Assembly (NCBI GenBank): GCA_009772985.1
Contig: WOUS01000018.1
Coordinates: 1-58,487 of the forward strand
Length of the DNA: 58,487 nt
From: Anaerolineaceae bacterium
GTDB taxonomy: Bacteria > Chloroflexota > Anaerolineae > Anaerolineales > Villigracilaceae
Direction: 5' to 3'
Translations under genes and position numbers: made by a program
Notes under the pieces: generated by a model
Databases searched by the model: none
Seen by the model: only the letters and a program-made list of their open reading frames with translations
Told to the model about the DNA's origin: nothing
Shown here: positions 24,376 to 30,893 of the stretch, piece after piece
Layout: each line of letters opens with the position of its first letter
Position numbering within the stretch: the stretch's first letter is position 1

Positions 24376-25674
24376 ATGGACCTCGAACCTGCTTCCCCCT
24401 CCCCGGCTCCCGCCGCCCCTGAACGCTGGGCCGCCAAATTCTTCACCATCTGGACGGGGCAGGTTTTCTCACTGATCGGTTCGGCGCTGGTGCAGTTCGC
24501 GCTGGTCTGGTGGCTGACGAGACAGACCGGCTCGGCCACCATCCTCGCCACATCCAGCCTGGTGGCCCTGCTGCCACAAATTTTCCTCGGCCCCTTCGTG
24601 GGCGCGCTGGTGGACCGCTGGAACCGGCGGCTCATCATGATCGTGGCCGATACAGCCATCGCCGCGGCGACCGGCGTGCTGCTTCTCCTCTTCTGGAGCG
24701 GACATGTCCAGGTCTGGCACATCTACGTCATCCTGTTCATCCGCTCGCTGGGCGGGGCCTTCCATCACCCGGCCATGACCGCCTCCACCTCGTTGATGGT
24801 GCCGCACAAACACCTGACGCGCATCTCCGGCCTGAATCAACTGCTGCAAGGTTTCTTGAGCATCTTCGCTCCCCCGCTGGGTGCGCTGCTCATCAGCATC
24901 ATGCCGACCCAGGGAGTGCTGGCCATTGACATCGGGACGGCCGCGCTGGCAGTGCTGCCGCTCCTGTTCGTCCACATCCCCCAGCCGCCGCGCCAGGCGG
25001 CCCGGGAAAATGGGAGCGTTCAAAAGACATCCTACTGGCACGACCTGCGGGAGGGGTTCCGCTACGTGGTCAAATGGCCCGGCCTGCTGGGATTGATCCT
25101 CCTGGCCATGCTGCTCAACTTCCTGCTCAGCCCAAGCGTCTCCCTGCTGCCCCTGCTGGTGATGCGCGAATTCAAGGGCGGGGCGGCGGAACTGGCCTGG
25201 GTCGAATCGGTCTTCGGGGTCGGCGTCATCGCGGGCGGACTGGCGCTCAGCGCCTGGGGCGGATTCAAGCGCCGCATCCTGACCTCCTTCCTGGGCATCG
25301 TCGGCCTCGGGGTCGGCGTCATCCTGACCGGCCTCGCCCCGGCAAATTTGTTCTGGCTGCTGCTGGCGGCGAACTTCCTGATCGGCTTCATGCAAGTGCT
25401 TGCCAATGGGCCGATCGGCGCCATCTTCCAATCCACCATCGAACCCGATTACCAGGGACGCGTCTTCTCGCTGATCGGCGCGGGAGCGACCGCCATGATG
25501 CCGCTCAGCCTGCTGATCGCCGGACCGGTATCCGACTGGCTCGGGGTGCGCGTCTGGTACGTGTTTGGCGGGGCGGTCTGCATCCTGACAACCATCGCGG
25601 CGGCCTTCATCCCGGCCATCATGAACATCGAGCAGAACAAACCAGCCGCGCCGGTCGAGGCGGCCAAACTATAA
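24376..25674 (+). CDS. MFS exporter (EntS/MFS_3-like)
   Basis: 432-residue inner-membrane transporter with twelve predicted helices. Helix 1-2 region: FFTIWTGQVFSLIGSALVQFALVWWLT; the MFS loop motif appears as GPFVGALVDRWNRRLIMI. This subfamily includes enterobactin and macrolide exporters; the substrate here is unknown. Preceded by the RHH regulator (33 nt gap) and closed by a terminator. Confidence 0.9.
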   Translation: MDLEPASPSPAPAAPERWAAKFFTIWTGQVFSLIGSALVQFALVWWLTRQTGSATILATSSLVALLPQIFLGPFVGALVDRWNRRLIMIVADTAIAAATGVLLLLFWSGHVQVWHIYVILFIRSLGGAFHHPAMTASTSLMVPHKHLTRISGLNQLLQGFLSIFAPPLGALLISIMPTQGVLAIDIGTAALAVLPLLFVHIPQPPRQAARENGSVQKTSYWHDLREGFRYVVKWPGLLGLILLAMLLNFLLSPSVSLLPLLVMREFKGGAAELAWVESVFGVGVIAGGLALSAWGGFKRRILTSFLGIVGLGVGVILTGLAPANLFWLLLAANFLIGFMQVLANGPIGAIFQSTIEPDYQGRVFSLIGAGATAMMPLSLLIAGPVSDWLGVRVWYVFGGAVCILTTIAAAFIPAIMNIEQNKPAAPVEAAKL

Positions 25675-25691
25675 TTCCCTGCTGGAACGAC

Positions 25692-25730
25692 AAACCGGGG
25701 ATGGCTCACACAGCCATCCCCGGTTTTTAT
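25692..25730 (+). terminator. Terminator of the RHH-MFS operon
   Basis: 15-bp stem AAACCGGGGATGGCT / AGCCATCCCCGGTTT (25692-25706 with 25712-25726), loop CACAC, followed by TTATTTAT. Confidence 0.92.
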
Positions 25731-25755
25731 TTATGTGAGCGAGGAGCCAGCCTGC

Positions 25756-27324
25756 CTAATCGTCATCACCGTCCCCGGGATTGTTGCTGTCGTGACACTT
25801 CAGGCAGGTGAACGTGGACAGGTTGACCGTGTGGCAGTCGCGGCAGGAAGCGCCTTCGTGGTTGATGCACGGGCCATCGCAGGTATTGGGATGCAGACCG
25901 TTGTAGGGCGCGTACCAGTTGCTGGTGGTGTGACACTGCGCGCAGTCCGCGCCGAACAGCCCGGCGTGGAAGACCGGGTCGGCGTGACATCCGGCGCATG
26001 AGGCGGGGGTTCCCTGGAAGACATTGTTGACGTGGCACCTCGTACAATCCAGCCCAACGTGCGCGCCGGTCAGCGGGAAGATGGACAGGTTGTGGTCGAA
26101 TGTGGCCGGGAGCCAGCCCGCCGGGGCGTGGCAGGCGGCGCAGTCCGTGCCATACTGGCCGTTGTGCTTGTCGTCTTTCTGGTGGCAGGAGTAGCAATCC
26201 TGCGGCGTGCCCTGGAAGACGTTGTTGATGTGGCAATTCTCGCAGGCTACATCGGCGTGTTTGCCTTCCAGTTTGAAGGCGAACAGGTTATGGTTCACGC
26301 TGGCCGGGAGCCAGCCCGCCGGGGTATGGCAGGCAGCGCAATCCGCGCCGTACTGACCGTTGTGCTTGTCGTCTTTCTGGTGGCAGGAGTAGCAATCCTG
26401 CGGCGCGCCCTGGAAGACGTTGTTGATGTGGCAGTCCTCGCAGGCCGCGTCGGCGTGTTTGCCGACCAGCGGGAAGGCCGACAGGCTGTGGTCGAACGAG
26501 GCCGGGGTCCAGCCTTCGGGAGTGTGGCAGATGCCGCAGTCCGTGCCGAAGCGGCCCTGGTGGAAGTCATCTTCGGCGTGGCAGGAATGGCAGTCCTGCG
26601 GGGCAGACTGGAGGTCCGCAACGGAGCGGGCGTTGAGATGGCACAATCCGCAGGGCTGGCCGGCGTGCTTCCCGGTTAACGGGAAAACGTAGGCATTGTG
26701 ATCGAAGCCGCGGCCGTAGGTCTCCACCCCATCATGGCAGGCCAGGCAGTCGCTCCCAAAATCCTGCGCGTGGACTTGCATGTAGGCCGCATCGATCTGC
26801 ATGTGGCAGGTCTGGCAGACCGTCTGGTCAAACTGGATGTAACCCCCGGTGTGACAGTCGTTGCAGCCGAACGGGGAACCGTCGGCGTTGTGTTGATGGG
26901 AGGCCAGCGAAAACCCCAGCGACTCGTGCGGGAAGCGGACATTCGTCATGTCCGTCAGCGAGGCGTCGGGACCGCGATGGTCGGGATGGCAGTTGCGGCA
27001 GGCGAGATCCGCAGTGTACTGGCGCAGGACGCCGTGCAGGGTGGACGGGTCCTGCCACTGGGCGGCCACGTCTGTGTGGCAGGCCGCACAGCGGTCGGCC
27101 ATCGTGTCGGAACCCCAGAACGGGGCATGACAGGCCTTGCATTGCCCGCCGGTTTCGGCGTGGGAGGCGACGCCGCCGAGCGGCACGCCGGAGCGGGCAT
27201 TCAGCGCGCCGGGGCTGAACATTGCCCCGCCCCGCAACAATCCCACCCCCAGCACGACCAGGACGGTCAGGATGGCGGCGGCAATGCCGGAAGTAGTGAA
27301 ACAGCCAAGACGATTGTTATTCAC
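25756..27324 (-). CDS. Multihaem c-type cytochrome, 20 CxxCH motifs
   Basis: 522 residues. One N-terminal membrane anchor/signal (GIAAAILTVLVVLGVGLL), then an extracytoplasmic body with twenty CxxCH haem sites (I counted CKACH through CLKCH). The middle consists of about four tandem modules of roughly 66 residues (GKHAD-CexCH-INNVFQG-PQD-CYSCH-QKDDKHNGQYG-D-CAACH-PAGWLPA). Two modules are nearly identical at DNA level, with a 198-bp period. The C-terminus is acidic (GDGDDD). Likely conducts electrons across the cell surface or to a periplasmic reductase. The upstream b-type membrane protein is 7 nt away. Confidence 0.92.
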   Translation of the reverse strand: MNNNRLGCFTTSGIAAAILTVLVVLGVGLLRGGAMFSPGALNARSGVPLGGVASHAETGGQCKACHAPFWGSDTMADRCAACHTDVAAQWQDPSTLHGVLRQYTADLACRNCHPDHRGPDASLTDMTNVRFPHESLGFSLASHQHNADGSPFGCNDCHTGGYIQFDQTVCQTCHMQIDAAYMQVHAQDFGSDCLACHDGVETYGRGFDHNAYVFPLTGKHAGQPCGLCHLNARSVADLQSAPQDCHSCHAEDDFHQGRFGTDCGICHTPEGWTPASFDHSLSAFPLVGKHADAACEDCHINNVFQGAPQDCYSCHQKDDKHNGQYGADCAACHTPAGWLPASVNHNLFAFKLEGKHADVACENCHINNVFQGTPQDCYSCHQKDDKHNGQYGTDCAACHAPAGWLPATFDHNLSIFPLTGAHVGLDCTRCHVNNVFQGTPASCAGCHADPVFHAGLFGADCAQCHTTSNWYAPYNGLHPNTCDGPCINHEGASCRDCHTVNLSTFTCLKCHDSNNPGDGDDD

Positions 27325-27331
27325 GGCTCAC

Positions 27332-27895
27332 CTACCGCATCAGGGTCGCATAATACAGCGCCGCGCCGATGTGGATGAACGCGGCGGTGAAGAGCGCCAT
27401 GCCGATCGGGATGTGGACCGCATGCCAGACAGACAGCAGGCGGCGGGCGCGCGCCAGCCCGGCGGCCTGGGCCTGTCCGCCGGGCGCTTCGATCTCGACC
27501 CCTTCGAGGGTGCGCGGGATGCGGGTGTAGATATACCGCCCGATGAACCCGCTGACCACGATGATGACCGTCAGGAGCGTGGCGGCCCCGGCCAGCCCGT
27601 TGAACTTCCACGAGGTGTGCAGCAGGACCATGTAAGGCCCCACCAGGCCGGTGAAAATGTGGAACTGGAGCCAGGAAGACATGCGCCCCCAGCGCGCCGA
27701 ACGGCTGCGCTTGCGCAGGGAATACAACACTTCGGTCATCAGCATCAGGAGGAAGCCGAAGACGCCCAGCAGGTGGCCGAACAATTCACCGGCGGGAGGG
27801 ATGGCGCGCGTCCAGAAAACCACCAGCGCATAGATGCCGGTAATGAGCGCGCCCGCCAAAAATGAAAACCAGAGTTCCTTGTTTCCATGCCGCAT
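27332..27895 (-). CDS. Cytochrome b-like membrane protein, partner of the multihaem cytochrome
   Basis: 187 residues from the ATG at 27895 (AGGAGA upstream; the frame extends to a TTG at 27910). Five hydrophobic helices. Histidines spaced for haem b ligation lie in helices FHIFTGLVGPYMVLLHTSW and WHAVHIPIGMALFTAAFIHIGAALYY. Resembles the quinol-oxidising or cytochrome b561-like membrane subunits paired with multihaem cytochromes. Would pass electrons between the quinone pool and the 20-haem protein. Confidence 0.75.
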   Translation of the reverse strand: MRHGNKELWFSFLAGALITGIYALVVFWTRAIPPAGELFGHLLGVFGFLLMLMTEVLYSLRKRSRSARWGRMSSWLQFHIFTGLVGPYMVLLHTSWKFNGLAGAATLLTVIIVVSGFIGRYIYTRIPRTLEGVEIEAPGGQAQAAGLARARRLLSVWHAVHIPIGMALFTAAFIHIGAALYYATLMR

Positions 27896-27959
27896 CGCCT
27901 GTCTCCTCAATCTTTAGTACCTTACAAGTGAAATTCTTATTTTTTGTGCAAGAATTTTT

Positions 27960-28035
27960 GAACCGCGAAGCACGCGAAGGTCGCTAAGAAAAACCTTTAA
28001 AATCTTCGCGCTCTTAGCGGGCTTCGCGGTAAAAC
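27960..28035. repeat. Palindromic repeat with ACCGCGAAG/CTTCGCGGT ends
   Basis: Begins ACCGCGAAGCACGCGAAGG and ends GGGCTTCGCGGT, with inverted GCTAAG/CTTAGC inside. Same end type as the 165-bp repeats at 17645 and 30076. Non-coding. Confidence 0.6.
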
Positions 28036-28071
28036 TTTTTCGGCTTGTCCGAGTTAGGGCTTGTAAATAAA

Positions 28072-28168
28072 TAACTTCCCGTTGCTTTGTTCGCGAGCAG
28101 TTGGACTGCGAGCGGGATGCAGTTCAACTGCATCCGAACGAGGGAACTTATTCTTTTACGAACCCTTA
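28072..28168. repeat. MITE-like family copy 1
   Basis: Contains TTCGCGAGCAGTTGGACTGC, GGATGCAGTTCAACTGCATCC and the tail CTTATTCTTTTACGAACCC. Homologous to the inverted copy at 33855-33965 and to 43048-43185. The AGTATTACAGCGCAA end is missing here. Confidence 0.65.
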
Positions 28169-28189
28169 TTTTCTCTACCGGACAAATCT

Positions 28190-28300
28190 CCTGGCTGGAC
28201 GCGGACGAGCGCGGATGTACGCGGAAAAAGGCTTTTTTTGGATTTTTGTCTCGGTTTTATCCGCGTTTTCCGCGTCAATCCGCGTCCCATTTCTCTTTTG
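28190..28300. repeat. Low-complexity palindromic spacer (GGACGCGGA...TCCGCGTCC)
   Basis: Inverted ends GGACGCGGACGAGCGCGGA and TCCGCGTCAATCCGCGTCC. Related to the spacers at 17250 and 29998. No gene. Together with the two preceding repeats it fills the 420-base gap between the two redox operons. Confidence 0.5.
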
Positions 28301-28316
28301 TCCGGTAGCAAAACCC

Positions 28317-29615
28317 TTATTTAATAGTGGACCAGAAATCCATCACGATCTGCCCCAGCGGCGCTTCCGGCTGGAGCAGCCGGTCACGGATGGGCGTGAT
28401 ATCCATCCGGGTCGCGACCATCTCCTGCAGGGGCAGGGAGAGTTTCTGGTCGCCCATCACCAGCGCGCCGACGAGCGCCGTTTCGCCGATCATCAGGCGC
28501 AGGTGGTTAATCTCGGCGCCGCTTTCCATGGCGATGGTGTTGGGCAATTGCCGCCAGGTCTCGCTGGAACCGCGCGCCACGCTGACCAAGTCGTCGTCCG
28601 TCCCGCTGCCGACCGAGCCGATGATGGTCGTCATCACCCCGGCCAGGCGCAGCACGTTGACCGCCGCCAGTCGGCGGAACGGCTGGCGCTGGCCGGCCAT
28701 GTTGCGGGCAGCCGCCTCCCCCTGCCGGCGGGCAGGATGCCAGAGTGTATCAATGGACGAAGAACCGGTCAGCGGGTCATGGACCTCGGTCACGTCCCCG
28801 GCGGCGAAAACGTCGGCGGCGCTGGTTTGCAGGTACTCGTCCACGAGGATGCCGCGCTCGGTGGCGAGACCGGCAGCCTGCGCCAGTTCCACGCGCGGCC
28901 GCACCCCGATGCCGACCGCCACGATCCCGCAGCGGATGGTCTCGCCTTTGGTCGTGCGGACGCCGGTCACTTTGCCGCGTTTGCCGAGCATTTCGGCGGC
29001 CTCGGTGCGGTGGTGGAGGACGACGCCGTGCCCGGCGAGGCGGCGCTCGATCAGGCGCGATTCCTTTTCATCCAACACGTTGGGCCAGTAGCGGTCGCCG
29101 CGCAGGAAGTAGTGGACTTCCAGCCCGAGCGCCGTCAGGCCTTCGGCCAGTTCGACGGCGATCACCCCGCCGCCGACCACAACGGCAGCCTTCGCCCGCC
29201 GCGCCAGCCGGATGATGCCGCGCGTGTCCTCGAAATCGTCCAGTTTGACCACGCCCTGCAGGTCCGCGCCGGGGATGTTGAGCTGGACGGCGGTGGAGCC
29301 GGTGGCGAGCAGCAGGCGGTCGTAGGTCAGCGCGCCGGCCGGACCGAGGTCCAGGCGGTGTTCGCCGGGGAGCAGGTTCGCGGCCCGGGCGCGGACGTGG
29401 CGCAGGTTCAGATCCTGCCAGTCTTTTTTGTTGTAGATGTACAGTTGTTTTTCGGGGAGTTCGCCGGTCAGATAATAGGCCAGGCCGGGGCGCGAGTAGA
29501 ATCCGTGCGGGTCCTCGCTGACCAGGATGATCTCGGCGGCCCGGTCGAGGGTCCGGAGCGTTGCGGCGGCCGACATGCCGGCCACTCCCGTGCCGACGAT
29601 GACGTGGCGGGTCAT
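28317..29615 (-). CDS. NAD(P)/FAD-dependent oxidoreductase
   Basis: 432 residues from the ATG at 29615, preceded by GGAGGGGG and overlapping the ferredoxin stop (ATGA). Two Rossmann motifs: VIVGTGVAGMSAAATLR (FAD) and AVVVGGGVIAVELAEGL (NAD(P)), plus GIVAVGIGVRPRVELAQAAGL and DVFAAGDVTEV typical of NirB/rubredoxin-reductase-type proteins. Coupled to a 2x[4Fe-4S] ferredoxin, so probably moves electrons between NAD(P)H and the ferredoxin or a cytochrome chain. The C-terminal 100 residues are not assigned. Confidence 0.9.
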   Translation of the reverse strand: MTRHVIVGTGVAGMSAAATLRTLDRAAEIILVSEDPHGFYSRPGLAYYLTGELPEKQLYIYNKKDWQDLNLRHVRARAANLLPGEHRLDLGPAGALTYDRLLLATGSTAVQLNIPGADLQGVVKLDDFEDTRGIIRLARRAKAAVVVGGGVIAVELAEGLTALGLEVHYFLRGDRYWPNVLDEKESRLIERRLAGHGVVLHHRTEAAEMLGKRGKVTGVRTTKGETIRCGIVAVGIGVRPRVELAQAAGLATERGILVDEYLQTSAADVFAAGDVTEVHDPLTGSSSIDTLWHPARRQGEAAARNMAGQRQPFRRLAAVNVLRLAGVMTTIIGSVGSGTDDDLVSVARGSSETWRQLPNTIAMESGAEINHLRLMIGETALVGALVMGDQKLSLPLQEMVATRMDITPIRDRLLQPEAPLGQIVMDFWSTIK

Positions 29616-29878
29616 TCGTCCCCCTCCTTGAACAGTTTGAGCCGCTCGAAGCGCAGGACGCCGCGCGGACAGCGTTTGACGCACTCGCCGCAGGTCAGGC
29701 AGTGGGAGTCCACAACGTGCTTTCCCAGCCAGGCGTGGCGGCGCACGTCAATGCCGATGGGACAGTTGAAGGTGCAGATGCCGCACTGCACGCAGCGCGA
29801 CAGTTCGGGGACAACGTGCCCGGCGGCGAGGATGTCGCGGCGGGCAGATGCGGGGCGGCGGGAGGATGAGTTACCCAT
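29612..29878 (-). CDS. 2x[4Fe-4S] ferredoxin-like protein
   Basis: 88 residues with two cluster motifs: C-VQ-C-GI-C-TFN-C-P and C-LT-C-GE-C-VKR-C-P. The arrangement resembles HdrC/GlpC-type electron carriers. Translationally coupled to the FAD oxidoreductase. No membrane helix. Confidence 0.9.
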   Translation of the reverse strand: MGNSSSRRPASARRDILAAGHVVPELSRCVQCGICTFNCPIGIDVRRHAWLGKHVVDSHCLTCGECVKRCPRGVLRFERLKLFKEGDE

Positions 29879-30075
29879 AAAGTTTCCCTATCTTACTCCC
29901 GGCAGGAGAATCGGGCAAGCAGCCAGAATGGTTCTTCCGGGGCGCTGACAGGTTTGTAAAAAACGGCTCTTTGGCTTTTAGTGGGGGTAAATTCCTCTTT
30001 GGACACGGACGAGACGGACAACACGGAGAAACACGGTTTTTTTGTCTTTTCCGTAAAAATCTGTCATTCCGTGAC

Positions 30076-30246
30076 TCCACTGAAAAAACCTTTTTCACCG
30101 CGAAGACCGCAAAGAACGCAAAGAACGCAAAGAAAAAACAAAGAATTTAAATATCCGTAGTGAGAATCTGCAAAAAAACCTTCGCGGTTTTTAAACTTTC
30201 CTTCGCGGCCTTCGCCCCTTCGCGGTGAGATTGACTTTTTGCAGTA
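30076..30246. repeat. Dispersed repeat, copy B (inverted relative to 17645-17812)
   Basis: The reverse complement reproduces copy A nearly base for base, with small differences in the centre and one extra TTCTTTGCG unit. Ends are TCACCGCGAAG and CTTCGCGGTGA. Confidence 0.75.
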
Positions 30247-30624
30247 GACTCTTCCGTGCAATCCGTGTACCGTACCCCACTGAATCCCAGAGAACCTAAA
30301 AAACCAATGGGTGGTGGTCGAAAAGTAAGTGACAATCTTCAACGCGAATTTCGCGAATACCCTTGCGGGTACGATGTGGGCGAATGACGCGAATATCTTT
30401 GAAATTGACGGCTAAACTCGCGGCCTTCGCGTTCTGATCTTGAAATTTTGCTGGTTCTACCGGAATTTGTGGTGATGCGTTGGTTAGACACTCCATCCAC
30501 GAATTCTGCACGAATAAACGAATAGGAACCCGTACATTCGAGGTACCACTACCAACCAATGAAACCTCGTGGTTTTGCGGCTTCGTGGTAGTACGACAAT
30601 GTCACATTTCAGTTCAAGTGTCTT

Positions 30625-30738
30625 TGCGAGGCGGTCCCTTCGTTCCTCAGGGCAGGCTTTGCCGATATCGTACCCGCAGGGTAAGCAATCCCCTCATCGG
30701 CCAGGAGATTGCTTCGCAAAAGGCGCTCGCAATGACAA
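30625..30738. repeat. TTGCGAGG...CTCGCAATGACA palindromic element
   Basis: Ends TTGCGAGGC and GCGCTCGCAATGACA, internal GCAATCCCC/GAGATTGCTTCG. It is interrupted by TCGTACCCGCAGGGTA, also present at 17826 and inverted at 30357. Same family as the 77-bp element inside hemD (54018-54094). Confidence 0.6.
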
Positions 30739-30893
30739 ATATAACATTGTCGTGGTAGAACCTTTTTTGCTCTTGAAACCATTACTAAAATGCCAGGTTC
30801 TATCCCCTGCCAACCCCTTATAATTGGGGTTGGCATCCAACCATTGGATTTTTCCGGTTCCCACAACTGCCAGCCGGATCATGGAGTTCGACT

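Larger units (their letters stand above)
29879..30893. other. 1-kb intergenic region made of dispersed repeats
   Basis: No convincing gene on either strand; short open frames are read from repeats. From left: a GGACACGGACGAGACGG spacer (29998-30065), the inverted 165-bp repeat (30076-30246), an AT-richer stretch containing the inverse of TCGTACCCGCAGGGTA (about 30357-30372), and a TTGCGAGG...CTCGCAATGACA element (about 30625-30738). A GGTTGG-CAT-CCAACC hairpin followed by ATTTTT (30829-30855) comes just before the histidine kinase gene. Confidence 0.65.

Noticed and set aside
26060..26480. Regular ~198-bp repeats considered as a CRISPR or satellite array
   Set aside because: Repeat and spacer are both coding, in frame, and encode haem-binding modules of the cytochrome.
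30064..30823. Several 60-90 codon frames between the ferredoxin and the histidine kinase
   Set aside because: They are read entirely from dispersed repeats and share no start or SD signals.
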